NCBI RefSeq assembly: GCF_001855385.1
Contig: NZ_MKIE01000002.1
Span: 186,001 to 250,000 of the forward strand
From: Andreesenia angusta
GTDB taxonomy: Bacteria > Bacillota > Clostridia > Tissierellales > Gottschalkiaceae
Reading direction: 5' to 3'
DNA: 64,000 nt
The notes beneath the pieces are model-generated. The model was not told the DNA's origin. It saw only the letters and a list, made by a program, of their open reading frames with translations, and made no database searches. The position numbers and the translations under genes were made by a program. Positions 17,436-26,425 of this stretch are shown piece by piece. The stretch's first letter is position 1. Every line of letters starts with the position of its first letter.

Positions 17436-18269
17436 CTATTTAAACTCCTCTATTGTTTGGGCAAGCAGCGCTTTGGCCCCTTCTATTATTCCAGGGTAGT
17501 TTTTGGATATTACACCATCTTCAATGGCCCTATCCTTTTCTCCAGGTATGCTGAAGTCATACCCAAGTATCTCTTTACATCTCAGACTCCCGTATTTTTC
17601 CTTGAATTTACCTTGAAATGAAGTCACTGCTTCCTTCACACTTTGACTTTCTCCTCCAGAGTACATAAGCCCAAGCACCATTACGGCCCCCGAAACCGCT
17701 CCGCAAAGCTCTCCACTGCACGCCCCGCTTCCAAAGCCTGCACCTATACTTGTAGCTCTTTCTTCGTCTAGGCCGGCGTCTTTTGCAAACGACAGTATGA
17801 CCTTCTGACAGCAATTAAGATGATTTTCCACTGATAATCTTTGAAGCACTACACGCAGCGAGCTTTCAAAATCCCTGTCCTTCGAGCTATCCCGCTTTTT
17901 CGACTTAGAGGCGTACACACCTCTGCTTCTCAGTTCTTTGTTTATATGCCTGCTAGAAAGCATCCCCTCTATATTGGAGTCGTCTATTAAAAGTCCGTTC
18001 TGGTTTAAAACAGTTGCTTTTTTCCCAATACACATTGCGGCAAGCCCATTGTCCTGGGTCACAACTATATCTCCTTTCGAAATGCGGTTTGCTATATAGA
18101 AGTCGGCACTGTCGCTTGAATTGTCTACGGTCACCACCTCAGCATAGTCGTCGCTTATCAAATGCGAGTAATTCTTCACAAGCGTAACAGGGACTTGAAA
18201 CTCCTTAGCCAAGTCCACTGCTATCTTCACAACAGGACATCCATCTGAGTCCACAAATATTCTGACCAA
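17436..18269 (-). CDS. Fusion of YaiI/YqxD (DUF188) and C_GCAxxG_C_C domains
   Basis: Two families in one chain. Residues about 1-145 match YaiI/YqxD (DUF188), with IFVDSDGCPV, VDNSSDSADFYIA and VVTQDNGLAA; this is a PIN-like fold with acidic residues. Residues about 150-277 match the C_GCAxxG_C_C redox-protein family: NCCQKV, GFGSGACSGELCGAVSGAVM and RCKEILG. The start is taken as TTG 18269 because GGAGGTG lies 6 bp before it; the upstream ATG at 18284 overlaps that ribosome site. The joint function is unknown. Confidence 0.85.
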   Translation of the reverse strand: MVRIFVDSDGCPVVKIAVDLAKEFQVPVTLVKNYSHLISDDYAEVVTVDNSSDSADFYIANRISKGDIVVTQDNGLAAMCIGKKATVLNQNGLLIDDSNIEGMLSSRHINKELRSRGVYASKSKKRDSSKDRDFESSLRVVLQRLSVENHLNCCQKVILSFAKDAGLDEERATSIGAGFGSGACSGELCGAVSGAVMVLGLMYSGGESQSVKEAVTSFQGKFKEKYGSLRCKEILGYDFSIPGEKDRAIEDGVISKNYPGIIEGAKALLAQTIEEFK

Positions 18270-18342
18270 ATACCACACCTCCATTTATTCTTGAAAAACA
18301 TGACTGATTAACAGTATACCCTATTTGCATATCTTTATTAAT

Positions 18343-18388
18343 AAAAAAAGACTACTTAAATGCCCAGTCAAGGTCATCTAAATAGTCT
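18343..18388 (-). terminator. Terminator of the DEAD-box helicase gene
   Basis: On the minus strand, AGACTATTTA... pairs with ...TTTAAGTAGTCT (18349-18388) and is followed directly by seven T. It lies about 25 bp after the helicase stop. Confidence 0.75.
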
Positions 18389-18412
18389 GCTGTGTGAACA
18401 GTCTTTTATATC

Positions 18413-19684
18413 CTACTTTTTATTGTAGCTGCTGGACTTTCCAGCTCCGCTTTTTCTTCTGCCTGAATTCTTCGAGCCCCATACTCTGCTTGAACCCGTT
18501 TTGCTTATATTCTTAGGCTTTTTCGGCTTGTCCTCTACGTATGTCTCCACTAGAGGGTACATATGATCTACAACCACCGGTATGTTCTTGTTTGTAAGCT
18601 TTTCAATGCTTTTAAGCAGAGGCTTCTCCTCTTGATTACAGAACGAAATAGCTATGCCTGAATTGTTCGCCCTTCCAGTACGCCCTATCCTGTGGACATA
18701 AGTCTCTGGAACTTCAGGAAGGTCGAAGTTTATGACATGTGAAAGCTCTGTTATATCTATTCCACGCGCGGCTATGTCCGTCGCAACAAGTATTCTGGTC
18801 TTTCTCGACTTGAAGTTGTTAAGGGCCATCTGCCTTGCATTCTGGGACTTGTTTCCGTGTATGGCCTGCGCCCTAAGTCCCGACTTTTCAAGCGACTTCA
18901 CTATCTTGTCCGCCCCGTGCTTTGTCCTTGAAAACACAAGTGCCGAGTCGATAGACTTGTCTTTCAGAAGGCTTGTCAGAAGCTTTATCTTGTTTCCCTT
19001 GTCCACAAAGTAGACTTCCTGATCTATGATCTCCACTGTAGAAGATACAGGTGTCACAACCACCTTGACTGGATTTTTCAGTATCGAACTTGAAAGCTTC
19101 TCTATTTCAGCAGGCATAGTGGCTGAAAAGAATATAGTCTGTCTGTCGTTCGGTATATATGTGATTATCTTTCTTACATCTCTCAGCATCCCCATGTCCA
19201 GCATCTGGTCCGCCTCGTCCAGCACGAAATGCTTTATATGCTTTATGCTTACGATCTTTTGATTTATAAGGTCTAGCAGCCTTCCCGGAGTCGCAACTAG
19301 TATGTCGACTCCCTTCTCTAGCTCTCTTCTCTGGGGGTTCTGAGGCACCCCTCCATATATAACGGCTGTTTTAAGCCCTGTATTTCTTCCGTATGCCACA
19401 AAGCTGTCTCTTATCTGTATGGCAAGCTCTCTTGTAGGCGCAACCACTAGCGATTTTATCTGCTTTCTTCCCGGTGTAGACCTTTGCTCGAACGAAAGGC
19501 TCTGAAGTATGGGAATCGCAAATGCGGCAGTCTTCCCTGTTCCTGTCTGGGCGCAACCTAGCAAATCATGCCCTTCTAGCAGTGATGGTATGGCTTGAGC
19601 CTGTATAGGCGTGGCTTTAGTATAACCTTCAGTTTTTAAAGCCCTCTGAATCGGCTCAATTAAATTTAGTTTTTCAAATAACAA
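18413..19684 (-). CDS. DEAD-box ATP-dependent RNA helicase
   Basis: RNA helicase of the RhlE/CshA type, likely acting in mRNA decay, ribosome assembly or cold adaptation. Q motif near the start (TPIQAQAI), motif I AQTGTGKTAAF, Ia APTRELAIQ, II VLDEADQMLD, III SATMP, IV-V LVATDIAARGID and VI HRIGRTGR. The C-terminal tail is short, basic and Ser/Gly/Lys-rich (RRKSGAGKSSS), probably for RNA contact. I choose TTG at 19684 because AAGGAG is 8 bp before it; ATG 19690 is only 2 bp from that site. Confidence 0.93.
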   Translation of the reverse strand: MLFEKLNLIEPIQRALKTEGYTKATPIQAQAIPSLLEGHDLLGCAQTGTGKTAAFAIPILQSLSFEQRSTPGRKQIKSLVVAPTRELAIQIRDSFVAYGRNTGLKTAVIYGGVPQNPQRRELEKGVDILVATPGRLLDLINQKIVSIKHIKHFVLDEADQMLDMGMLRDVRKIITYIPNDRQTIFFSATMPAEIEKLSSSILKNPVKVVVTPVSSTVEIIDQEVYFVDKGNKIKLLTSLLKDKSIDSALVFSRTKHGADKIVKSLEKSGLRAQAIHGNKSQNARQMALNNFKSRKTRILVATDIAARGIDITELSHVINFDLPEVPETYVHRIGRTGRANNSGIAISFCNQEEKPLLKSIEKLTNKNIPVVVDHMYPLVETYVEDKPKKPKNISKTGSSRVWGSKNSGRRKSGAGKSSSYNKK

Positions 19685-19757
19685 TATCATTTCTCCTTTT
19701 ACAATCAAAAAATAGCACACCAAAATCGGTATGCTATAAACATTGAATTCGCGTTTT

Positions 19758-19828
19758 TAGAATATCTAATCTATATCTCTATTATAGACGCTAAAGGGAA
19801 ATTGTGCAAGTTATCTAGACTTCAGTTT
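19758..19828 (+). repeat. phn upstream segment, also found at 23521-23592
   Basis: Contains a 23-bp stretch (19758-19780) identical to 23521-23543 and a second shared block, CAAGTTATCT. It marks one end of a segment that was once duplicated; see the findings. Confidence 0.75.
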
Positions 19829-19889
19829 GAGACCGCAGTTTAAATTATTTTTTTCGATCCATTTGATATTCTTTATAGATTTTCTCTAT

Positions 19890-19917
19890 TTTACAATCCC
19901 CATAGGTTTACTATACA
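19890..19917 (+). promoter_or_regulatory. Probable promoter of the phn operon
   Basis: TTTACA (19890-19895), 16-bp spacer, TATACA (19912-19917), with the AGGAGG of the first gene about 35 bp further on. The 240-bp gap between the helicase gene and this operon shows no riboswitch that I can recognise. Confidence 0.5.
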
Positions 19918-19963
19918 ATTGCATGGGATTTATTATGAATATACTTTTTAGGAGGAATTGACT

Positions 19964-20905
19964 ATGAAAAGAATCAAAAAGTTACTGTCACTGCTGCTTA
20001 GCTTGACGCTTGTGTTCTCACTTGCTGCTTGTGGCAGCTCTAGCGACTCAGGCGATGCCGAAAAAGCAGATAAAAAAACTTCAGAAAGCTCTGAAGCAGT
20101 TCTAAAGATAGGTGCCATACCTGATCAATCTGCTGAAGAGCTGAATGAGAATATGGGCAAGATGGCAGAGTATCTAAGTGAAAAAACAGGACTGAAGGTT
20201 GAGTACGTGCCTTCTCAGGACTATGCAGCGCTTGTAACTGCATTTGAAAGAGGAGAGATGCACCTTGCTTGGTTTGGAGGGCTTACAGGGGTTCAGGCTA
20301 TGAACGTTGTGTCTGGCGCTGAAGCCATAGCGCAGAGGCCTATGGATGCTCAGTTCCACTCTGTATTCATAGCTCAAAAAGGTCTAGATATAGCGGGACT
20401 AGAGGATCTTAAAGGTAAGAGCTTTACTTTCGGAAGCGAGAGTTCCACATCTGGTCACCTTATGCCTAGGTATTTCCTAGGAGAAGCCGGAATAAACCCT
20501 GATGCGGACTTTGACGGAGAGCCTAATTTCTCTGGATCTCACGACAAGACTTACGCTCTTGTAGAATCTGGGGCTTTTCAAGCCGGAGCTCTAAACGAGT
20601 CTGTATGGAAAAAAGCTGTTGAAGAAGGAAAGGTAGATACTTCTAAAGTGGATGTATTCTACACAACTCCAGACTACTTTGACTACAACTGGACTATAAA
20701 CAGCGAAGAAGTTCTAAGCGAGCAATTTGGTGAGGGAACAAAAGAGAAAGTCGCGGATGTGCTCTTGAATATGGGAGCTGACTCGGAAAATGAGACTGCT
20801 AAAGCTGTTCTTGCATTCTTCCAGACAGACAGTTTTATAGAGACTGCAAACGAGAACTACAGTATGATAGAGAAAATAGCCAAAGAGCTTGGCATGGTAA
20901 AGTAG
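19964..20905 (+). CDS. phnD: Phosphonate/phosphite-type ABC transporter lipoprotein (PhnD family)
   Basis: Extracytoplasmic solute-binding lipoprotein. Signal peptide with lipobox LAAC (mature Cys at about residue 23) and a Ser/Asp/Lys linker. The binding domain has PhnD-family features: IGAIPDQ, the YVPSQDYAALV stretch and the WFGGLTGVQAM ligand loop. The loop and the AIAQRP..FHSVFIA stretch resemble the subfamily annotated as putative selenate binders, so phosphonate, phosphite or another oxyanion are all possible. ATG 19964 is preferred over the TTG at 19958 because AGGAGG is 8 bp before the ATG. First gene of a four-gene operon. Confidence 0.85.
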   Translation: MKRIKKLLSLLLSLTLVFSLAACGSSSDSGDAEKADKKTSESSEAVLKIGAIPDQSAEELNENMGKMAEYLSEKTGLKVEYVPSQDYAALVTAFERGEMHLAWFGGLTGVQAMNVVSGAEAIAQRPMDAQFHSVFIAQKGLDIAGLEDLKGKSFTFGSESSTSGHLMPRYFLGEAGINPDADFDGEPNFSGSHDKTYALVESGAFQAGALNESVWKKAVEEGKVDTSKVDVFYTTPDYFDYNWTINSEEVLSEQFGEGTKEKVADVLLNMGADSENETAKAVLAFFQTDSFIETANENYSMIEKIAKELGMVK

Positions 20906-20912
20906 GTGTATT

Positions 20913-21656
20913 ATGAGTAGAGAAGTTTTAAGAATAGAAAATATATCTAAAAACTACGGGAAGATAGAGACTCTATCTTCCCTTTCTCTCGTTGTAGAGA
21001 GAGGCGAGATGGTTGCCCTTATAGGTCCAAGCGGATCTGGAAAGTCAACTCTTCTCAACTTGATAGGTCATTTGATTGCAGCGGACAGCGGCAATATATA
21101 TGTGGAAGGAAAGTCTATAGATGAGTTCAACAACAGGGCTCTCGCTAAAAAAATAGGTATGGTCAGACAAAATCTCGACCTAGTTCCTCAGCTCTCTGTA
21201 ATAAACAATGTCCTAGCTGGAAAACTTTCAGACTGGAGCTTCATAAAGTCGCTTGTTTCACTCGTATTTCCGATGGAAAAAGAGCTAGCGCTTTCCGCCC
21301 TTAGGAAGGTCGGCATAGAGGACAAGTACACTCAGCAGACTTCTAAGCTTTCCGGTGGAGAGCAGCAGAGAGTGGCCCTTGCAAGGCTACTTGTGCAGAA
21401 TCCCGATATAGTGCTCGCCGACGAGCCAGTGTCCTCTCTAGATCCTGCAAGGGCTGAAGATGTGCTTTCTCTGATGTCCTCTATAGCCCGCGAAGAAAAC
21501 AAGACACTCGTAGCCAGTATACACTCTGTGGAGTATGCCAGAAAGTTCTTTACAAGAGTGGTTGGGCTTAGAAACGGTCGTATTGAATTCGATATGCCCA
21601 CAGAGAAGCTTACAGAGAGAGAGCTTCAAATACTCTACAGTCTAGAGGTGGGATAA
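20913..21656 (+). CDS. phnC: Phosphonate-type ABC transporter ATPase (PhnC family)
   Basis: 247-aa ABC ATPase. Walker A GPSGSGKST, Q-loop VRQNLDLVP, signature LSGGEQQRVALAR, Walker B IVLADEPVSSLD and switch His in ASIHSVEYA. It energises the two PhnE-type permeases that follow. It begins 7 bp after phnD and its stop overlaps the start of the first permease. Confidence 0.92.
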   Translation: MSREVLRIENISKNYGKIETLSSLSLVVERGEMVALIGPSGSGKSTLLNLIGHLIAADSGNIYVEGKSIDEFNNRALAKKIGMVRQNLDLVPQLSVINNVLAGKLSDWSFIKSLVSLVFPMEKELALSALRKVGIEDKYTQQTSKLSGGEQQRVALARLLVQNPDIVLADEPVSSLDPARAEDVLSLMSSIAREENKTLVASIHSVEYARKFFTRVVGLRNGRIEFDMPTEKLTERELQILYSLEVG

Positions 21657-22417
21657 TGAAGAAGCTATATCTTACAATCGGAATAGCATTTGCAGTAATC
21701 TTAAGCATTCTCTCTGTAGACAATTCCTCAGGGATAATGCATAGCGGTGGCGTTGTGATGCTAAAGAGCATAGCACTGTCTTTTCTATCTCCCGAAATCT
21801 CCGTAGAGATATTGAAAACAGCGTTAGATGCAACCCTGACCACTGTGGTCTACGCTTTCGCTGGGATGTCAATATCCATCGTCTTGGGACTTGTATTCGG
21901 AGTCATAAGCTCAGAGGCGATTTTTCAGAGCAAATTGAGGCCAGTATCCAAACTATTCAGAGCGATTCTGGGCTTTATGAGGGCCATACACGAACTGATA
22001 TGGGCATGGTTTTTTGTGGCCTCTATAGGTCTATCCCCCCTTTCCGGAGTGTTCGCCTTGGCCATTCCATACGGCGGAACTCTAGGCAGGATATACTCGG
22101 ATATGCTGGACGATGTGCCTAAAGCTCCTGTCTCAAACCTCAATTCCGGCGGAGGCTCTAGACTTCAAGTGCTGTTTTATGGGTACTTGCCTAGTGCTTC
22201 ATCCAGCATGATAAGCTACACTATGTACAGGCTTGAATGCGCCATAAGGTCGTCTGCAATACTGAGCTTCGTCGGGCTTGGAGGAATCGGTTATCAGATA
22301 CAGATGGCTCTCCACGACCTGAACTTCAGCAGAGCCTGGACCTATGTATTTGTGCTGGTACTTGTAGTCACAGCTCTAGACGCATGGAGCAATTCCATAA
22401 GAAAGAGGCTGATATAA
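21656..22417 (+). CDS. phnE: Phosphonate-type ABC transporter permease (PhnE family), first
   Basis: 253-aa membrane protein with about six hydrophobic segments. The first is an uncleaved N-terminal anchor. It has the EAA-loop-like region IYSDMLDDVPKAPVSNLNSG and the family end motif FVGLGGIGYQIQMAL. It shares its first base with the ATPase stop and overlaps the second permease (TAATG). It likely forms a heterodimer with that permease. Confidence 0.9.
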   Translation: MKKLYLTIGIAFAVILSILSVDNSSGIMHSGGVVMLKSIALSFLSPEISVEILKTALDATLTTVVYAFAGMSISIVLGLVFGVISSEAIFQSKLRPVSKLFRAILGFMRAIHELIWAWFFVASIGLSPLSGVFALAIPYGGTLGRIYSDMLDDVPKAPVSNLNSGGGSRLQVLFYGYLPSASSSMISYTMYRLECAIRSSAILSFVGLGGIGYQIQMALHDLNFSRAWTYVFVLVLVVTALDAWSNSIRKRLI

Positions 22418-23250
22418 TGAAGAGAAAATTTAACTTTGTCAATATATCTATATTAGCGGTGCTGCTTGTATTTGCATACTCCTGGTATTATGTGGTGGAA
22501 GTAGACGGTGTCAGCTTTTCAGAGCTCTTCTCAGAGAAAAACCTTGAGCATTCAAGGAAGTTCATAGACGGACTCATGGGGATAGGCGAAGAGCTCCCTG
22601 CTTTTAGAGATCCTGAAAGCATAAAAAACGTAGCATCCCTCACCTACGAAACGCTTATGATGAGCATACTCTCTATAGCCATAGCCTCCGTAGGTATGCT
22701 TATGACAGTGGTTTACGGGGCTAGAAACATCTCGGATGGAACGCTTTTAAAGCAGAGGCATTGGTATGCCAAACCGCTTTTTTTCGCCATAAGGCTCTTG
22801 TATATAGTAACCAGAGCCGTTCCAGAGCTTATCTGGGCCATGATAGTTGTATTTATATTCAAGCCCGGGATAATTCCAGGGGCGATTGCCCTTGCCGTTC
22901 ACAACTTCGGAATAGTCGGGAAGCTGTGTTCAGAGGTAATCGAAAACATAGAGAAAGGCCCAGTCAAGAGCCTTTACTCCTCTGGAGCCAGTAATTCACA
23001 GATGCTGATATACGGAGTATTCCCAATGGTGCTGCCTAAGTTTATGACCTATATAGTCTACAGGTGGGAGGTCATAATCAGGAGCACTCTAGTTGTAGGC
23101 TTTATAGGGGCCGGAGGTCTTGGAAGGCAGTTCAAGCTCAGCATGAGCTACTTTAACTACTCCGAGATAACGCTTATAATGGCAGCCTACCTTCTGCTTG
23201 TGTTTATGGCGGATATGTTGTCCAGACTTTTCAGGAATCTGTCGAGCTGA
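22417..23250 (+). CDS. phnE: Phosphonate-type ABC transporter permease (PhnE family), second
   Basis: 277-aa permease with an N-terminal membrane anchor, a short extracytoplasmic stretch (about 30-70) and a PhnE core. It has CSEVIENIEKGPVKSLYSSG as coupling helix and GFIGAGGLGRQFKLSMSYFN near the end. The start is ATG 22417, overlapping the previous stop; a longer frame opening at 22237 lies inside the preceding gene and is not used. Last gene of the operon; only pseudogene remains follow. Confidence 0.9.
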   Translation: MKRKFNFVNISILAVLLVFAYSWYYVVEVDGVSFSELFSEKNLEHSRKFIDGLMGIGEELPAFRDPESIKNVASLTYETLMMSILSIAIASVGMLMTVVYGARNISDGTLLKQRHWYAKPLFFAIRLLYIVTRAVPELIWAMIVVFIFKPGIIPGAIALAVHNFGIVGKLCSEVIENIEKGPVKSLYSSGASNSQMLIYGVFPMVLPKFMTYIVYRWEVIIRSTLVVGFIGAGGLGRQFKLSMSYFNYSEITLIMAAYLLLVFMADMLSRLFRNLSS

Positions 23251-23274
23251 TATAAACTGATGTCTAGCGACATA

Positions 23275-23520
23275 GACCCGACTCCTTCTTTTATGATAAG
23301 CTTGTATTAGAAGAACAGGTGCTTAAATAGAGTTATGAGATTGCATTCGGAGAAAAGCCTCTAGTTCACAGATCCATAGTGATTGGAAGTGGCCCCGCAG
23401 GGCTTTTCTGCGCTCTTTCCCTCGCTTAAAACAGCTACTGCTTGAAAGAGGCTGTGACGTGCGCCCCAGAGATTGAGTATTCCTCTAAGCCGCATATAGT
23501 CACAGCCATCTTTATAGACT
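23275..23520 (+). pseudogene. Decayed fragment of the FAD oxidoreductase gene
   Basis: Degraded copy of the start of the gene at 35661-37265. From about 23347 (GGAGAAAAGCCTCTAGTTCA) it follows 35931 onward, through the FAD-binding GSGPAG region and CTTGAAAGAGG. It then jumps across an internal deletion to a segment like 36225-36275 (GAGTATTCCTCTAAGCC...). The 5' leader at 23280-23325 also resembles 35600-35650. Stop codons and frame breaks (for example the TAA after CTCGCT) show that it is dead. It directly follows the phn operon. Confidence 0.85.
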
Positions 23521-23592
23521 TAGAATATCTAATCTATATCTCTTATTAAGTATGCTATCTTTGAAAATTAAGCAAGTTATCTATTTAGGTCT
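23521..23592 (+). repeat. Second copy of the phn upstream segment
   Basis: 23521-23543 is identical to 19758-19780, and the similarity continues more loosely to CAAGTTATCT. It joins the FAD-oxidoreductase remnant without a gap. This is what a tandem duplication of [phn operon-FAD oxidoreductase] would leave at its junction. Confidence 0.8.
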
Positions 23593-23600
23593 GTTTCATC

Positions 23601-25388
23601 CTAAAATAGGAGGCAGTCCGCAAATAGTCGTTCATACCCTTCAGAAGCCCCTAGCTCCATATACTCCATTTTGCCTGCTATCTCTTCTATCTCTTTTCTG
23701 GACTCAGCAGACATCAGAGAAATATATGCACCTGTCTTAGAGGAGTTGCCCACGTAGTATATCTTGTCTCTGACTTCTTCTGGCAAGATTCCCGTTCCTA
23801 CTAAACTTTCTGCTGGAAGATGGGCTCCGAACTGGCCTGCTATCATGACTCTATCTAAGCTGCCCATATCTATGCCCGCCTTATTCAGTAAAGCATAGAA
23901 CCCTGACAGTATAGCTCCTTTAGCCAGCTGAACTTGACGTACATCTGACTGGGTGACGAGTATTCTCTCTGGGCCTTCTTTCAATACAAACTCTCTTTTT
24001 GTCCCATTTAGCTGAATCATGTCGTACCGATAGTCTGATTCATCTAGTTTCTCTTTTTTGATAAAAGCCCCATTCTTCTTTACTATTCCAGTGCGAATTA
24101 GCTCTTTCACTACAGCGAGTATCCCACTTCCACAAAGACCTGCCGCTTCTTCGTTTCCTATAACTTCTGTTTCAATCCCATTTTCCCCTATCTTTACATC
24201 TTCTATGGCCCCTTCTGAGGCCCTCATCCCAAAACTTATGTTCATTCCCTCTAAAGCAGGCCCGGCAGCGCACGAGCAGGACATAAGCTTTCCGTCGTTT
24301 GAGAGAACTATTTCACCGTTAGTCCCTATATCTATAAATAAGGTATTCCCACTGGCTTTATGGAGCTCGCATACATATGCTCCTGCCACTATGTCTGCGC
24401 CTATATAAGAAGAAACAGACGGAAGACAGTAAAGCCTTGCCCTACTGTTAGCTACTATGCCTATGTCCGAAGCCCTTATATTTTTAGACTTTACGAACAG
24501 TGGAGCATACGGTGACTTTCCGATTGAAGTGGCATCGACTCCTAGAAGAAAGTGCATCATAGTGCAGTTAGCTGCAACTGCTATTTCATATATACTTTCC
24601 TGGTCTACACCCGACTCCCCACAAAGTTCTTTTACCATTTCATTTATGGCTGAGACAATTTCATATTGGAGCTTTGCTCTAGAGTCCTTTGGATTTTCCA
24701 AGGCATAAGTAATTCTAGTCAGAACGTCTAACCCAAACTTTCTTTGAGGGTTTATCATAGATGCCGTTGCAACCTCTTTACCCGTTTTCATATCCACTAG
24801 AGTGGCCACCGCTGTCGTCGTTCCAATGTCAATCGCTATACCGCAAAGCGACTCTATCGTATCTCCTTTTTCAATTCCAAGCAAATGGTCTCCGTTAAAT
24901 ATAGCTGTAGCTGTTCCATCTATGTCCTTTACTTCCTCTATCACCTGAAGCTCAACTTCCTCGACACCCAATGCACCTATGATTGAGTCTTCTAAAGAAA
25001 TCTGATTATCAAGCGTAGGTTTATCTATTTTAAAAGCTATTTTTTTTATCGAAGGATCATATTTAAACTCAGGTACATATCCTGTCGAAAGTATCCTGTG
25101 CTTTCTCTCTTTCTGCAAAACTTCAACCTCAATATCTCCCTCAGGCGACACAAGACATGCCATCCTTATACCTTCTTTGATCTCTTCTTCTTTCAAGAGC
25201 TTCATCTCTGTCTCGGACATCTCTGGCAAGCTTTCTCCTGACAGCTTCACCTTGCATTTTCCACAGGATCCCTTTCCATTGCATGGATTATCTATAAAGA
25301 TATCATTTTCCAGCAAAATTTCCAGCAGATTTTTTGAAGGGGAGTAATCTAAAGCTTTATTTTGATTTTTGATATAGATTTTAGACAT
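23601..25388 (-). CDS. Corrinoid activation ATPase (RACo/RamA-like, 2Fe-2S ferredoxin plus ASKHA)
   Basis: About 595 aa. The N-terminal ferredoxin domain has cysteines in PCNGKGSCGKC and a fourth in RMACLV. A linker follows, then an ASKHA-type ATPase domain (DUF4445 family) with AIDIGTTTAVATLVD and FIDIGTNGEIVL. Proteins of this type reduce inactive Co(II) corrinoid to Co(I), using ATP, so that methyl transfer can restart. Start at ATG 25388, just after the preceding gene's stop. The longer 25466 start would overlap that gene by about 70 bp. It serves the corrinoid protein encoded two genes upstream. Confidence 0.92.
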   Translation of the reverse strand: MSKIYIKNQNKALDYSPSKNLLEILLENDIFIDNPCNGKGSCGKCKVKLSGESLPEMSETEMKLLKEEEIKEGIRMACLVSPEGDIEVEVLQKERKHRILSTGYVPEFKYDPSIKKIAFKIDKPTLDNQISLEDSIIGALGVEEVELQVIEEVKDIDGTATAIFNGDHLLGIEKGDTIESLCGIAIDIGTTTAVATLVDMKTGKEVATASMINPQRKFGLDVLTRITYALENPKDSRAKLQYEIVSAINEMVKELCGESGVDQESIYEIAVAANCTMMHFLLGVDATSIGKSPYAPLFVKSKNIRASDIGIVANSRARLYCLPSVSSYIGADIVAGAYVCELHKASGNTLFIDIGTNGEIVLSNDGKLMSCSCAAGPALEGMNISFGMRASEGAIEDVKIGENGIETEVIGNEEAAGLCGSGILAVVKELIRTGIVKKNGAFIKKEKLDESDYRYDMIQLNGTKREFVLKEGPERILVTQSDVRQVQLAKGAILSGFYALLNKAGIDMGSLDRVMIAGQFGAHLPAESLVGTGILPEEVRDKIYYVGNSSKTGAYISLMSAESRKEIEEIAGKMEYMELGASEGYERLFADCLLF

Positions 25389-25393
25389 AAGCT

Positions 25394-26410
25394 CTATATC
25401 CCCTTTTCCAGCGATCCTAGCATAGCCCTTACATTCCCTATCGGAGACTTCATTCCCAGTCCGCATGCCGGTGATATTATATCCGAACCGTCACCGACAC
25501 ACTTAAGCGTCAATGCTTCTATCTTGCTTGGCTCTCCAAATTCAAGTGCATATGTGCTCACATTCCCCATTATCAGCCTATCTGCTAGATTTTTCTTTGC
25601 TTCTCCTATCCCAACTATCGAGTCAAAGCTGAGAACGTCACTCCTTATCTTGTTCACTTCTCTATATACGTTTTTCATCTGTCCACAGATATGAACTATT
25701 GTACCTCTGTTTTGCTTTTTCACCTGATCAGTTATTCTGTTTATATATTCAACTGCAAACTCCTCAAACAGCTTAGGCCCAAGGATTTCCCCTGTACCGC
25801 TCGGATCCGAAATTGCAATCACGTCTGCCCCGGCTTCTATCTGCTTGTTCGCAAAGTCAATCAATCTATCGGTTACAAAGCCCATAAATTCATGAGCTTT
25901 AGCGTTGTTCTTGCGAAGATCCTTATAGAACACGACAGGCTCCATTACCGAACTAGCTGTGCTGATAGGCCCTGTTATATTGCCCACTATGGGAACTTCA
26001 CTGTTTTTTTCCTTCAAAAGCCTTATGGCTTCTATAGTAGCAGACATCCTTCTAGCTTCAGACTGAAATTTCAAAATTTCGTCCCAGTCTTTTACAGACT
26101 CTATGGCGTACTCAACTACATGAGGTTCATATATATCTGTTCCCATATCCACTTTTGCTCCTAAGCTCTCTGCCTCTACCGTCATGCAAAATGGAACTCC
26201 GTAGTTTTCAAAGCATCTCTTTTCGTATACTGCCGTCGCTAAATCTGCCATCATCTGTCCATCCATATGGGCTTCTGGAAATTTCACACCTATCTCTTCC
26301 ATTATGTCAAGTATAACCATGTTCATCATGCCACCTGGACATATGCACGGTGGCCTATCCGTATTCTCTTTACTTAAAACCTTTTCTAGCCTCTCTTTCG
26401 GCGATAACAT
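25394..26410 (-). CDS. UroD-family corrinoid methyltransferase 1
   Basis: 338-aa protein of the uroporphyrinogen decarboxylase/MtaA/CmuA fold. The zinc-site motifs of methyl-transferring members are present: HxC in IVHICGQ and the later Cys in ISPACGLG. It has GPISTASSV and ISDPSGTGEILGPKLF substrate-pocket stretches. It moves methyl groups to or from the cobalt of the corrinoid protein encoded immediately upstream. ATG 26410 is preferred over GTG 26419 because GAGGTG lies 6 bp before it. The methyl donor or acceptor is not evident. Confidence 0.9.
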   Translation of the reverse strand: MLSPKERLEKVLSKENTDRPPCICPGGMMNMVILDIMEEIGVKFPEAHMDGQMMADLATAVYEKRCFENYGVPFCMTVEAESLGAKVDMGTDIYEPHVVEYAIESVKDWDEILKFQSEARRMSATIEAIRLLKEKNSEVPIVGNITGPISTASSVMEPVVFYKDLRKNNAKAHEFMGFVTDRLIDFANKQIEAGADVIAISDPSGTGEILGPKLFEEFAVEYINRITDQVKKQNRGTIVHICGQMKNVYREVNKIRSDVLSFDSIVGIGEAKKNLADRLIMGNVSTYALEFGEPSKIEALTLKCVGDGSDIISPACGLGMKSPIGNVRAMLGSLEKGI

Positions 26411-26425
26411 CGCTTCCACCTCTTT

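Noticed and set aside
22237-22416. Longer start for the second phnE permease.
   Set aside because: It lies inside the first permease gene in another frame. ATG 22417 overlaps the upstream stop and gives a normal PhnE-type N-terminus.
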